A stretch of DNA of 56,430 bases from an uncultured Mediterraneibacter sp. (GCA_944375765.1 CALWAR010000019.1:1-56430), one strand, 5' to 3'. Positions 8,813 through 18,147 are shown, counted from the first letter of the stretch. Notes: generated from the letters alone by a model not told the origin. Translations and numbers: made by a program.

Positions 8813-9246
8813 AGCTCCCTTCCTTTTCCGACGGTCTTTGTCATCTTCACACAGGTGCCTTTCCCCGGTTCAGATTCTACCTCTACGCTGTCCATAAATG
8901 CTTCCATAAAAGCGAAGCCCATGCCCGAGCGATCCTGCTCGGGCTTCGTTGTGAACATAGGCTGCATCGCCTCCTGAACGTTTTCTATCCCCCGCCCCTT
9001 ATCGCTTACTTCTACCGTAAATACATTCTCCGAGATCCTGCAGCGGATACTTACCTTATGTATCTCGTCTTCGTATCCGTGGATGATGGCGTTGGTCACG
9101 GCTTCGGAGACGGCAGTCTTGACGTCTGCCACCTCTTCTACCGTGGGGTTGAGCTGCGTCATAAACGACGCCACGGCGACCCTTGCAAATCCTTCGTTTT
9201 CCGAACGGCTCTCGAATCTGATCTCCATTTCATTCGTATGTTTCAT
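8791..9246 (-). CDS. spoIIAB: Anti-sigma-F factor and serine kinase SpoIIAB
   Basis: A 151-residue GHKL-type kinase. It binds and inhibits sigma-F, and phosphorylates the anti-anti-sigma factor SpoIIAA. The N box (AVSEAVTNAIIHGYE, about 45-60), the G1 box (VSDKGRGIEN, about 85) and the G2 box (GMGFAFMEAFMD, about 115-130) are all present. The start codon overlaps the spoIIAA stop in an ATGA arrangement, giving translational coupling. Confidence 0.95.
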   Translation of the reverse strand: MKHTNEMEIRFESRSENEGFARVAVASFMTQLNPTVEEVADVKTAVSEAVTNAIIHGYEDEIHKVSIRCRISENVFTVEVSDKGRGIENVQEAMQPMFTTKPEQDRSGMGFAFMEAFMDSVEVESEPGKGTCVKMTKTVGKGRELWTTRSL

Positions 9247-9557
9247 ACCACTTCCTCCTCATATATCTGCATTATTTTTGTCACTCCGGACAGCGTCAGT
9301 ATTTTTCTGATTCTGTCATTTGTGTGGACCGCCCACACCTCGCCGCCGATCAGGCTGATCGTCTTATATCTCCCCATGATCACCCCTATCCCGGAACTGT
9401 CCATAAAATCTGTTTTTTCAAAGTCGAATATAACGTATCTGATATGATTCCTGTCTATCACTGCATCCGCCTCTTTCCTTATTTCCTCCGCATTGTGGTG
9501 GTCAACCTCGCGGGGCAGATAGATCGTCAGACAGTTCTCCTGCACCTGATATTTCAT
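9243..9557 (-). CDS. spoIIAA: Anti-sigma-F factor antagonist SpoIIAA
   Basis: A 104-residue STAS-domain protein. The unphosphorylated form frees sigma-F from SpoIIAB in the forespore. The phosphorylation motif MDSSGIGV is at 52-59, with Ser55 the likely target by analogy with Ser58 of Bacillus. A strong ribosome site GAGGAGGAG lies 5 bases before the ATG. Only 27 bases separate the start from the terminator of the upstream gene, so the operon promoter must lie in or beyond that hairpin. Confidence 0.95.
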   Translation of the reverse strand: MKYQVQENCLTIYLPREVDHHNAEEIRKEADAVIDRNHIRYVIFDFEKTDFMDSSGIGVIMGRYKTISLIGGEVWAVHTNDRIRKILTLSGVTKIMQIYEEEVV

Positions 9558-9583
9558 GCTACTCCTCCTCGTTTACACAATGT

Positions 9584-9617
9584 CAAAAAAGGATATGCGA
9601 TCCCGCATATCCTTTTC
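9584..9617 (-). terminator. Rho-independent terminator of the TPR gene
   Basis: On the minus strand AAAAGGATATGCG and its inverted copy CGCATATCCTTTT form a perfect hairpin with a four-base loop, followed by a T run. It separates the TPR-protein gene from spoIIAA. Confidence 0.85.
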
Positions 9618-9673
9618 TTACGTATCTGTCCCCATCTCTTATCTCTTTTATATCTGTTCTGTACCTGGTCTCT

Positions 9674-11161
9674 TTACTCCTGGCTGCCCTGATCTTCGCT
9701 GTTCTGGCCCTGAGCGTTCTGATCTTCGCTGTTCTGGCTTGCGCTGTTCTGGTCTCCACTGTTCTGATCTCCACTGTCCTGTCCCTGAGCGTCGGTCTGG
9801 TCGTCGTTACCCTGACCGTTCGCCTGGGTATCTTCTCCGTCTGCGGAAGCCTGCAGCGTATCGATATTTGTCTGTGCCTCCTGAGCATACTCTGAATCCG
9901 GGTAATCGTCAACGACCCTCTGAAAAAATCTGACGGCACGTTCATTGTCTCCGTTCCCCATGTATGCCCGGGCCAGGTTGAAGATCGCCTGTCCGTTATT
10001 ATAGCCTGCATTCATACGGACTACTTTATAAAATGAATCTATAGCCGTCTCGTAATTAGCCACATTGAGGGCCTCCGTACCCGTTGAGAATTCCGTATCG
10101 CACGCGCTCGGATAGATCTGCTCCGTCAGTTCATCATATCGGGCCTTTCCGCTCTCCCCAAGCGCATCGCGATCGATGCCAAGCAGAGTATCCGCCATCG
10201 TCGAATAGCCGTATTCCCCCGAGCTGTACTGCGAAACTGCCGTCATAAGGTTCTCGTAGCTCTCAAGTGTGGTCTGGGCAAGGGCAGCGTCCGCCTCAAC
10301 CTCTTCTCCGGAAGCCCTGTAGTTATCGAGCGTCCGCGTCTGTGCGCTGACCTGAGCCTCCAGCGACTTGACCTGATCGCTGTACTCCCGCATCTGGTCG
10401 TTCATCCTGTCATTCTGAGACTGATTCACGGCGGGAGCCACAAGGAACCATATGATCGCAGCTCCGATCGCCGCCCCGATAAAGATATTGGCCACAGCCA
10501 AGTGGCTCGCCATCTCCTTTATGCGGGAATGCTTCGGCTGTATGATCGTCTCATTTCCCAGGCTGTATTCCACGGCATCCTCTTTCTTCTTCGCCGTCCG
10601 CCGTCTTTTCTTTCCTCTCTGATGAGTGAGTTCATGCATATATTTCAGAGTGATTTCGTTGCCGGTGTCCAGTTTTCTGGCCTGACGTATCATCTGGCGG
10701 GCACGGGTATACTGCCCTGTATGCAGGTAGAGGAGCGCCAGGAGCTGATGTGCTTTCAAAAACGACGGATGTGACGTCACCACCTGTTTGAGCTGAATGA
10801 CGGCAAGATCCTCTCCATGCTGCTGACAGTATGCCAGACACTGATTATACTTCTTGATGGCGAGGTTGATCGTCTCGAGTTCTTTTGCCGATGCCTGTAC
10901 CGTATTGATGTAATGATCCGCAATGTTATCACGGCGCCGCAGATTCTTGCTGATGATCCACTCCACCAGAGCCTCCGGCACTTCGCCTATTCCATAATAG
11001 ACAAGCCCCAGGAGATTCCTGGCCGCGATATTCTCTCTGTTGAACTGCAGACTGCGCCTCAGAGAGACGATCGCGCCGGACATGTCACGGATCTGAGCCT
11101 TGCGCAGTCCGTCATTATACCAGTAGTTGGACTGGTATACGATCTTTTTCGTGTAATCCAT
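9674..11161 (-). CDS. Membrane-anchored tetratricopeptide-repeat protein
   Basis: A 495-residue protein of unknown function. Its N-terminal half (about 10-175) consists of TPR-like helical pairs. A strongly basic stretch (181-193) precedes one membrane helix (about 221-243). A coiled-coil-like segment (about 248-285) follows, then further TPR units (about 345-440) and a Gln/Asn/Asp/Ser-rich tail (441-495). By the positive-inside rule the N-terminal TPRs are cytoplasmic and the C-terminal TPRs are outside. The gene follows folC and a 44-residue ORF on the same strand and has its own terminator. A scaffold or envelope role is possible but not shown. Confidence 0.75.
   Translation of the reverse strand: MDYTKKIVYQSNYWYNDGLRKAQIRDMSGAIVSLRRSLQFNRENIAARNLLGLVYYGIGEVPEALVEWIISKNLRRRDNIADHYINTVQASAKELETINLAIKKYNQCLAYCQQHGEDLAVIQLKQVVTSHPSFLKAHQLLALLYLHTGQYTRARQMIRQARKLDTGNEITLKYMHELTHQRGKKRRRTAKKKEDAVEYSLGNETIIQPKHSRIKEMASHLAVANIFIGAAIGAAIIWFLVAPAVNQSQNDRMNDQMREYSDQVKSLEAQVSAQTRTLDNYRASGEEVEADAALAQTTLESYENLMTAVSQYSSGEYGYSTMADTLLGIDRDALGESGKARYDELTEQIYPSACDTEFSTGTEALNVANYETAIDSFYKVVRMNAGYNNGQAIFNLARAYMGNGDNERAVRFFQRVVDDYPDSEYAQEAQTNIDTLQASADGEDTQANGQGNDDQTDAQGQDSGDQNSGDQNSASQNSEDQNAQGQNSEDQGSQE
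9676..9800 (-). repeat. Degenerate 15-base tandem repeats coding a QNSxD-type tail
   Basis: Units of about 15 bases (consensus on plus strand CTGTTCTGATCTTCG and variants) encode repeated Q-N-S-E/G-D pentads at the C-terminus of the TPR protein. Such repeats expand and contract by slippage, so tail length may vary between strains. Confidence 0.7.
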
Positions 11162-11214
11162 CTATCTCCACCATTAACTTTCTATACTTTCCATACCGAT
11201 GGCCGTTTTACGCC

Positions 11215-11349
11215 TTATTTTTTCTGATCCATCACCTGTTTCAACAGATCTGTCATATCGGAAAGATCCTCCTGATATACAGCGTCCTCGATATCTTCCA
11301 CCTCAAGGCTCGGCTTGAATTTTTTTAATTCTTCTTCATAGTCCAGCAT
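11215..11349 (-). CDS. Small acidic protein between folC and the TPR gene
   Basis: A 44-residue ORF too short for most gene finders. It begins MLDYEEELKKFKPSLEVED and ends KQVMDQKK. A good ribosome site (AGGAGG, 9 bases before the ATG) lies inside the 3' end of folC, which it overlaps by 14 bases. The spacing, ribosome site and position in a same-strand gene run support a real gene. It is acidic, probably helical, with no membrane segment and no family I recognise. Confidence 0.6.
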   Translation of the reverse strand: MLDYEEELKKFKPSLEVEDIEDAVYQEDLSDMTDLLKQVMDQKK

Positions 11350-12634
11350 CTGTTCTGCCCTCCTGAATCAATCCTTTGATCCTGCCTGTCAGGTAGAGAG
11401 AACCAACGCAGTATATCCTGCGCCCGTCCCTGTGCTCAAACGCATATGCAAGCGCTTTCGCCGCTGACTCCGCAGCTATGACAGGCTGGTCCGTATATTT
11501 CCTGAAAATATCTCCAAGCAGCTCCGCCTCCGCTCCTCTGTCCCCATCAATCTGTGTCACGATATACATATCAGCGGGAAGCCCTCTGCAAAGTTGAGCC
11601 GCCATTTTCTCATATTCCTTATCTCTTGCCGCGGAAAATAGTATAATATTTCCTTTCGCGTATTCCGGGATGCTCTTAACGAAGCCTTCGATGGCGCTGA
11701 TGTTGTGAGCGCCGTCTACATACACTCCAGGCAGCACTTCTTCCATCCTGCCCGCCCATTTCAGATCTGCAAGAGCTTCGCGCCATCTCTGAGGACGCCC
11801 TTTCTCCGCAAACAGATAACGCATCACTTCCAGTGCGAGCATAGCATTGTCCGGCTGATACACGCCGGTATTGTTCAGTTTCCACGTGGTATTTCCATAA
11901 TAATCACTGGAACAGGAAAATGCAATATGTTTGTCTTTTATTCCAAGAATTTCGTACGCGTCTTTCCCGATTTTTTTACAGAAACTCTTGTTTTTCCCGG
12001 CCGTTTGCTCGATCACTCTGTCGCTTTCCTGTGAGGATGGGGTATAGAATACGGGCACGCCCGGACGGATGATGCCTGCTTTCTCCGACGCTATCTGAGC
12101 GAGCGTATCTCCCAGATACTGCGTATGATCGTACCCTATGGAAGTGATGGCGCAGACGAGAGGCGGTTCCACCGCGCTCGTAGCGTCCAGTCTGCCGCCC
12201 AGCCCCGTCTCCAGAACCGCATATTCCACGCCTGCTCTGTGAAAAGCATACAACGCCATACCAAGCAGAAATTCAAAGAACGTCGGGTGAGACATGCCGT
12301 CTTTCTCCATCTCCCGCGCTGCCAGGAAAGCTGCGTCAAAAGCCTCGCAGAACGCTTCATCTCCTGCCGCCTCACCGTCAATGACGATACGCTCGTTGAT
12401 CTTAACAAGATGGGGAGAAGTAAAAAGCCCCGTCCGTCTGTCCTCCGAACGGAGCATCGCGTCAAGATACGCGCACACAGACCCTTTCCCGTTTGTTCCC
12501 GCCACATGGATCACTTTCAGGCTGTTCTGGGGATCTCCCAGATGTTTCAGAAAGATCTTTGTGTGCGCCGCATCATTTTTTTTCGTAAATCTGGGGATAT
12601 CCAGTATATATCCTACTGCCTCGTTGTATCTCAT
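11336..12634 (-). CDS. folC: Folylpolyglutamate synthase / dihydrofolate synthase
   Basis: A 432-residue Mur-ligase-family enzyme that adds glutamate to dihydropteroate and to tetrahydrofolates, using ATP. The ATP-binding loop HVAGTNGKGSV is at about 40-50, the family motif ETGLGGRLDATSA at about 140-155, and the C-terminal ligase domain includes VDGAHN (about 305-310). Length matches the family (about 430). Its start overlaps the stop of the upstream LTA-synthase-like gene (ATGA), so the two are coupled. Confidence 0.95.
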   Translation of the reverse strand: MRYNEAVGYILDIPRFTKKNDAAHTKIFLKHLGDPQNSLKVIHVAGTNGKGSVCAYLDAMLRSEDRRTGLFTSPHLVKINERIVIDGEAAGDEAFCEAFDAAFLAAREMEKDGMSHPTFFEFLLGMALYAFHRAGVEYAVLETGLGGRLDATSAVEPPLVCAITSIGYDHTQYLGDTLAQIASEKAGIIRPGVPVFYTPSSQESDRVIEQTAGKNKSFCKKIGKDAYEILGIKDKHIAFSCSSDYYGNTTWKLNNTGVYQPDNAMLALEVMRYLFAEKGRPQRWREALADLKWAGRMEEVLPGVYVDGAHNISAIEGFVKSIPEYAKGNIILFSAARDKEYEKMAAQLCRGLPADMYIVTQIDGDRGAEAELLGDIFRKYTDQPVIAAESAAKALAYAFEHRDGRRIYCVGSLYLTGRIKGLIQEGRTDAGL

Positions 12635-14856
12635 TCTTCCTGTTCTTCTTCCTGGCTGACAAACGCCTGACGCCCGTTTTCCGGCGCGGCCGGATCCGCA
12701 GGAACTTCCGTCAGCGTACCGTCATCGTTGTACTCATAAGTCTTCGACTCTCTGAATATCGTATTGCTGGAACCCACCTGAGCCACCATGACAATATCCC
12801 CGGCTCCGATCTCAGACTCTTTGAGGTCCAGTCTTGTGTTGTTCAGAAACGTCGTCGACTGTTTCTCACCGTTTATATAGACTTTGCTCTGTTTCGTAAA
12901 GTTGTCCCCGTAGATCGAATAGGTCGTGCCGTCCGCCTGAACCACGAGCTGGGAGATCTCTGCGTCCTTGACGCCCATGACCATATGTCCCTCCGTGATC
13001 GGCGCGCCGCTCTCTTCATAGACATACTGATCGCCGTACATGATGTCATACTGCAGAAGCTCCAGATCAGCCAGATAGTCTTTTGTCTGACGGCGCTCCT
13101 GATGGTAGTTGAACACTGTCCCGGAGTGGATGCCGAGACGGTCGAACACCTCGGCCATGATCTGGTACGCCGCAAGGTTATCGTCTTTTTTCTCCAGGCC
13201 GATGTTATCCCAGATGACATAGTTTGTATTGTACAGGTAACGGCTCTTTAAGTCCCTTGCCTCAAGATCCATGGTCGGAAGATGATCCCCGTAGAATACG
13301 ACGACTGCAGGTTCATTTCTGGACTCGATCTGTTCGATCAGTTCTCCTGCGAACTTATCCATCTCATGGACAAGGTTGACATAGTATTCCCATGCATTTC
13401 TCTCCCCCTCATCCTCAACGCCGCTGACAACGATCTCAGGATCTTCAAGCACTTTCTCTGTCGGATAGTCGCCATGTCCCTCCACACTCACCGTGAACAC
13501 GAAATCCTGGCCCCCGGTTGTATCCATCGATTCCATAATATTCGGGACAAGGATATCATCTGTCGCCCATCCTTTCGGCGTAGTCTGCAGGATGTTCATG
13601 AACTCTTTGCTTGTATAATGGTCAAATCCCATGTTATTGAACACCTCAGCCCGGCTGTAGAAATTCCCCCCGTTATTGTGGAGGGCCTCTGCGCCGTACC
13701 CCAGTTCTTTCAGTGCGCTCGCCGCACTTTCCAGAGGATTATATTTCGCATAAGTCTTGTAGGGATATTCTCCGGGGCCGAAAAAACGCATGCTCATGCC
13801 CGTGAGGACTTCAAACTCTGTGTTGGCAGTGCCCGCTCCCACAGACGGCACTTTAAAATATCCCGTGGAATATTCGTCGAAAAGTTTCCTGAGATTGGGG
13901 ATCGGGTCTTCTGAAAACCGCAGCCATTCCACCTCTGTCGGATCGAAGAAAGACTCAAGCTGCACGAATACAATGTTAGGCATCTCCTCTTGCGAGAGCT
14001 CTGACTCGCATTTTGTGAGAGCGCCGTCGCTTCCGATCTCCTCCATCGTCTTTTCACTGTATCCGGCCGGCTCGTTGATCCCTGTGTTGAACAGGCTGGC
14101 GGAAAAGCAGTACGGAAAGCCATAGTCTTCATAAGCAAAAGCGATATTTCCAAAATAGTTGGATATCACGCGCTTATCGATCGCCACATCGGTAAGCCAC
14201 ATGCCAAGAGCGAACGAGCCGCCAACGCCGCACAGAGCGATGAATCTGTGCATCTTTCCTGTAAACTGACCGCCTCTCCTCCACATAGAGACTACCCAGA
14301 ACCCAACGGCCACTACTCCGATGATAATCATGATAAGCTCGAAAGCATTAAAATAATTCCCTGTCAGCTCAAGAGCGTCGGAAAGTACTTTCAGGTCCTG
14401 CGCATTAAACGGCGTCACCCTCTTAGTGAGAAGATATCCGTTGCACGTTCCGAGGAATATCCAGAATATGCTGATCAGGATACGCGCGAACATCCTCCGC
14501 CGCACAAGATACACGATGGAAAAAGTCACAAATATCATAAACGCATTGTACAAAAACACAAGCGGAGTCCCTGTCATATACTTCCACGCTTCAAAGAACG
14601 ACAGGCGGGAGATCGTCTCGATGAGAAAGTTGATCACACACGCCAGAAAAAAGTGGAGCGGCAGGGAGAGCCTGTTCATCCACTTGTAGACGGGCTGCAT
14701 CTTTTTCGCAAACCTGCTGTTGCGCCGTTCTTCCAGTATGCGCTGCCTGCGCTCTTTCTTCTCTCTGAAATGCCGCCTGATATCATCTTTTTTCAGATTT
14801 TTTATTTTAGTAAAAAAGCCTTTGATATCGGGTTTCCTGATATGAATGCGTTTCAT
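12631..14856 (-). CDS. LTA synthase family membrane sulfatase-fold protein
   Basis: A 741-residue protein of the LtaS / phosphoglycerol transferase family (alkaline phosphatase superfamily). A basic N-terminus is followed by about five membrane helices (about 65-230 counted from the ATG), then an extracellular catalytic domain. The predicted nucleophile is the Thr in GTANTEFE (about 343), with metal-site residues in VQLESF (about 300) and YGDH (about 522-525). A C-terminal module of about 110 residues, with YGDNFTKQSKVYING, looks like a small beta-sandwich (IPT/TIG-like). The ATG at 14856 is preferred over an upstream TTG because it has GGAT upstream. Whether it makes lipoteichoic acid or another glycerophosphate polymer is unknown. 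Confidence 0.85.
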   Translation of the reverse strand: MKRIHIRKPDIKGFFTKIKNLKKDDIRRHFREKKERRQRILEERRNSRFAKKMQPVYKWMNRLSLPLHFFLACVINFLIETISRLSFFEAWKYMTGTPLVFLYNAFMIFVTFSIVYLVRRRMFARILISIFWIFLGTCNGYLLTKRVTPFNAQDLKVLSDALELTGNYFNAFELIMIIIGVVAVGFWVVSMWRRGGQFTGKMHRFIALCGVGGSFALGMWLTDVAIDKRVISNYFGNIAFAYEDYGFPYCFSASLFNTGINEPAGYSEKTMEEIGSDGALTKCESELSQEEMPNIVFVQLESFFDPTEVEWLRFSEDPIPNLRKLFDEYSTGYFKVPSVGAGTANTEFEVLTGMSMRFFGPGEYPYKTYAKYNPLESAASALKELGYGAEALHNNGGNFYSRAEVFNNMGFDHYTSKEFMNILQTTPKGWATDDILVPNIMESMDTTGGQDFVFTVSVEGHGDYPTEKVLEDPEIVVSGVEDEGERNAWEYYVNLVHEMDKFAGELIEQIESRNEPAVVVFYGDHLPTMDLEARDLKSRYLYNTNYVIWDNIGLEKKDDNLAAYQIMAEVFDRLGIHSGTVFNYHQERRQTKDYLADLELLQYDIMYGDQYVYEESGAPITEGHMVMGVKDAEISQLVVQADGTTYSIYGDNFTKQSKVYINGEKQSTTFLNNTRLDLKESEIGAGDIVMVAQVGSSNTIFRESKTYEYNDDGTLTEVPADPAAPENGRQAFVSQEEEQEE

Positions 14857-14904
14857 GTATGATCCTACACATCCTTTCTTCTCCAAGAGGAGATGACTGC
14901 AGGA

Positions 14905-17553
14905 CTATTTTCCAAGCCCTGCCATTCTCTCTTTCACCTGTTCGAGCATCCGGGTGTACTTTTCCAGTTTGTCTCTCTCTGCCTGAACCTTGTCCGCCGG
15001 AGCTTTGCTCACGAACTTGTCATTGGAGAGCATGCTTTCCGCCCTCCTGATCTCTTTATTGAGCCTTGTTTCTTCTTTCGCCAGTCTTTCTTTTTCCTGC
15101 TCAAGATCCACAAGATCTTCCAGAGGCAGATAGACCGATGCATCCGGCACGACGACAGATACTGCAGTGTCCGCAATACCTTCTTTGTCTCCCTGTATCA
15201 GGATCTCGCCGGCCATCATGAGCGGTTTTACAGATTCGCGTACTGTCCCGATGCCGCTGACCAGCTCGTTCTGCCCACATACGATATACACTTTCGTCTT
15301 CCTGCTGTTCGGCACATCCATCTCTGACCGGATATTGCGGATGCCCTTTGTAATGGCTTTCACATGTTCCATTACATTCTCGTCCGCCGGGAAGTTCCAG
15401 TTTTCTTTGTACTTCGGCCACTCTGACATCATCAGGGACTCTTCTTCAGGCACAAGTGCACTGTAGATTTCCTCTGTGATGAACGGCATGAACGGATGGA
15501 GGAGCTTTAGAGCCTGCCCGAGGACCGTCTTGAGCACCCACAGAACACAGTCTGCAGCTTTCGGGTCTTCATCGGCGTGATAGATGCGGTATTTTGCAAG
15601 CTCCACGTACCAGTCGCAGAACTCATCCCAGATGAAGTCGTATACTTTCTGTACCGCGATACCCAGTTCATACTTATCCATATTTTCCGTCACGTCTCTG
15701 GCCAGCGTGTTCACCGCAGAGAGGATCCAGCGGTCAGCAGGCGTAAGGAGCGCGTCGTCCGGCTGCTCAACGACGTTCTCTTTCATATTCATGAGAATGA
15801 AGCGGGATGCGTTCCATACCTTGTTTGCAAAATTCCTGCTTGCCTCCACTCTCTCATTATAGAAGCGCATGTCATTGCCCGGTGCGTTTCCGGTAACGAG
15901 CGTAAGCCTGAGCGCATCTGCCCCGTATTTGCCGATGATATCCAGGGGATCAATTCCGTTCCCGAGAGACTTGCTCATCTTGCGTCCAAGCGGATCTCTC
16001 ACCAGTCCGTGGATCAGTACGGTGTGGAACGGCGATTTCCCTGTATGCTCATATCCTGAGAACACCATGCGGATTACCCAGAAGAAGATGATATCATATC
16101 CTGTCACAAGTACATCCGTGGGGTAGAAATAGTCCAGATCCTCCGTCTTATCCGGCCATCCAAGCGTAGAGAACGGCCAGAGTGCTGAGGAAAACCATGT
16201 ATCCAGCGTGTCCTCATCCTGCGTGAAATGTGTGCATCCGCAGTGAGGACACTTCTCAGGCGCATGACGGTCGACGACGAACTCGCCGCACTCGTCGCAG
16301 TAATATGCCGGGATCCTGTGTCCCCACCAGATCTGCCGGGAGATACACCAGTCCCTGATGTTCTCAAGCCAGTGCAGATATATCTTGTCAAAACGGTCCG
16401 GCACAAACTTAAGCTCGCCGGTCTTTAATGCATTGATGGCAGGTTTCGCCAGTTCATCCATCTTCACGAACCATTGCTGTTTGATGAGAGGCTCTACCGT
16501 CGTGCTGCAGCGGTCATGTGTTCCTACAGCATGTGTATGCGGTTCTGTTTTTACAAGATATCCCTGCTCGTCCAGTTCTTTTACGATGGCCGCTCTCGCC
16601 TCATAGCGGTCCATGCCTGCATATTTCCCGCCGTTTTCATTGATGGTGGCGTCGTCGTTCATGACGTTGATCTCAGGCAGGTCGTGGCGTTTGCCCACCT
16701 CGAAGTCGTTCGGGTCGTGGGCCGGCGTGATCTTCACCGCGCCTGTACCGAACTCTTTGTCTACATAATGATCCGCCACGATCGGGATCTCCCGTCCTAC
16801 CAGCGGCAGGATCGCGTTCTTTCCCACAATGTCTTTATAGCGCTCATCATCCGGATGTACGGCGATGGCCGTATCTCCCAGCATCGTCTCCGGACGTGTC
16901 GTCGCGATCTCAAGAAAACGGTCCGATCCTGCGATCGGATACCTGATATGCCAGAAACTCCCTTCCTGATCCTCATGCTCTACCTCTGCGTCAGACAGAG
17001 AAGTGTTACACTTCGGACACCAGTTGATGATCCTGGAACCTTTATAGATATATCCTTTGTTATACAGATTGATGAACACTTCTTCAACTGCCCTGGAGCA
17101 TCCCTCGTCCATCGTGAAGCGCTCCCTGTCCCAGTCGCAGGAGATCCCCAGCTTCTTGAGCTGATTCTCGATCGTTCCGGCATATTCTTCTTTCCACTGC
17201 CATGTTCTCTTAAGGAAGCCCTCGCGGCCCAGTTCTTTCTTGTCGATCCCCTCTTCTTTGAGCTGGTTTGTCACCTTTACCTCTGTGGAGATCGCCGCAT
17301 GGTCTGTTCCCGGAATCCACAGGGCGTTATATCCCTCCATCCTCTTATAGCGGATGAGGATATCCTGAAGCGTATTGTCAAGGGCATGCCCCATATGGAG
17401 CTTACCCGTGATATTCGGAGGCGGCATTACCGTTGTAAACGGTTTTCTGCTGCGGTCCACCTCAGCGTGAAAATATTTATTCTCACACCACTTGTCATAC
17501 AGTTTTTCTTCGATCGCTTTCGGATCATAAGTCTTTGCTAATTCTTTACTCAT
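14905..17553 (-). CDS. valS: Valyl-tRNA synthetase
   Basis: An 882-residue class Ia synthetase that charges tRNA-Val. The HIGH-type motif is PPNITGKLHMGHALDN (about 43-58), KMSKSLGNGIDP is at about 520, and a C-terminal coiled-coil arm lies at about 815-882. A zinc-binding CDECGEF/CPHCGCTH pair (about 410-440) and the editing domain (about 190-330) are present. The ATG at 17553, with AAAGGAG upstream, gives the family N-terminus MSKELAKTYDP. Expression is controlled by a promoter and T-box leader upstream. Confidence 0.97.
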   Translation of the reverse strand: MSKELAKTYDPKAIEEKLYDKWCENKYFHAEVDRSRKPFTTVMPPPNITGKLHMGHALDNTLQDILIRYKRMEGYNALWIPGTDHAAISTEVKVTNQLKEEGIDKKELGREGFLKRTWQWKEEYAGTIENQLKKLGISCDWDRERFTMDEGCSRAVEEVFINLYNKGYIYKGSRIINWCPKCNTSLSDAEVEHEDQEGSFWHIRYPIAGSDRFLEIATTRPETMLGDTAIAVHPDDERYKDIVGKNAILPLVGREIPIVADHYVDKEFGTGAVKITPAHDPNDFEVGKRHDLPEINVMNDDATINENGGKYAGMDRYEARAAIVKELDEQGYLVKTEPHTHAVGTHDRCSTTVEPLIKQQWFVKMDELAKPAINALKTGELKFVPDRFDKIYLHWLENIRDWCISRQIWWGHRIPAYYCDECGEFVVDRHAPEKCPHCGCTHFTQDEDTLDTWFSSALWPFSTLGWPDKTEDLDYFYPTDVLVTGYDIIFFWVIRMVFSGYEHTGKSPFHTVLIHGLVRDPLGRKMSKSLGNGIDPLDIIGKYGADALRLTLVTGNAPGNDMRFYNERVEASRNFANKVWNASRFILMNMKENVVEQPDDALLTPADRWILSAVNTLARDVTENMDKYELGIAVQKVYDFIWDEFCDWYVELAKYRIYHADEDPKAADCVLWVLKTVLGQALKLLHPFMPFITEEIYSALVPEEESLMMSEWPKYKENWNFPADENVMEHVKAITKGIRNIRSEMDVPNSRKTKVYIVCGQNELVSGIGTVRESVKPLMMAGEILIQGDKEGIADTAVSVVVPDASVYLPLEDLVDLEQEKERLAKEETRLNKEIRRAESMLSNDKFVSKAPADKVQAERDKLEKYTRMLEQVKERMAGLGK

Positions 17554-17719
17554 TGTGTTCTCCTTTAATCCCTCATCGAATTCTTCCGTCCGCCCCTGTC
17601 CCCGCATCATGCACATTCGTCGTGCTTACGCACTCCAGTTTCGCGCTGCGCGCCAGAATACTTATGAAATACGGGGCGGATTGCATCTCCCGGTGTTCAC
17701 GGAATTTTCACAGTCGCAT

Positions 17720-18050
17720 AAGAAACGCCCTTTACGTAATGTAAAGGGCGAAGATTCCGCGGTACCACCTCATTTCATACATTTCCTTAATTCGGAACCG
17801 ATCGCCCCTGGTCGGAAATATACCTCTGAAGTCCTGTAACGTGGACCACTCCGGGACAGCTTACCTGCATCCTGCAAGCACGACAGTCGCCTGGCTGGCT
17901 TATCGTGCAAATACTCTTCAGCCATCCGGTTCAAAAGCTACCTTCCACTGTCCTTTTCCGAAACCGCCTTTCAGCCCGCGGACGGTTCTCTCTGACGGAA
18001 GTAACAGTGTACTCCTCTTCTTCATCACCTTTGTTACAATAGTATTAACT
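17720..18050 (-). promoter_or_regulatory. T-box leader of valS
   Basis: On the minus strand the conserved antiterminator element AGGTGGTACCGCGG (17757-17770) precedes a terminator hairpin CGCCCTTTAC/GTAAAGGGCG (17726-17750). The 5' part carries the stem I signature AGAGAG (on the plus strand CTCTCT at about 17988-17993). Uncharged tRNA-Val should stabilise the antiterminator and allow valS transcription. A GTA triplet at 17939-17941 is a candidate specifier codon, but the pairing of stem I was not fully resolved. Confidence 0.88.
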
Positions 18051-18068
18051 AAAAATTAACTATCAAAT

Positions 18069-18097
18069 ACTATAGTCGCACAGGGCAGTTTTGTCAA
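18069..18097 (-). promoter_or_regulatory. valS promoter
   Basis: Minus-strand -35 TTGACA (18092-18097), 17-base spacer, -10 TATAGT (18069-18074). A near-consensus housekeeping promoter immediately ahead of the T-box leader. Confidence 0.8.
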
Positions 18098-18147
18098 GAT
18101 GTTTAAATAATCTTAAGATATGTAATACGCGGGCTGAACGGATCAGT

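Noticed and set aside
9558..9680. Sigma-H promoter for the spoIIA operon
   Set aside because: An AGGATAT in the terminator stem resembles a -35, but no matching -10 lies at the right distance.
16474..17541. 355-residue plus-strand open frame
   Set aside because: Antisense shadow of valS; no plausible domain.
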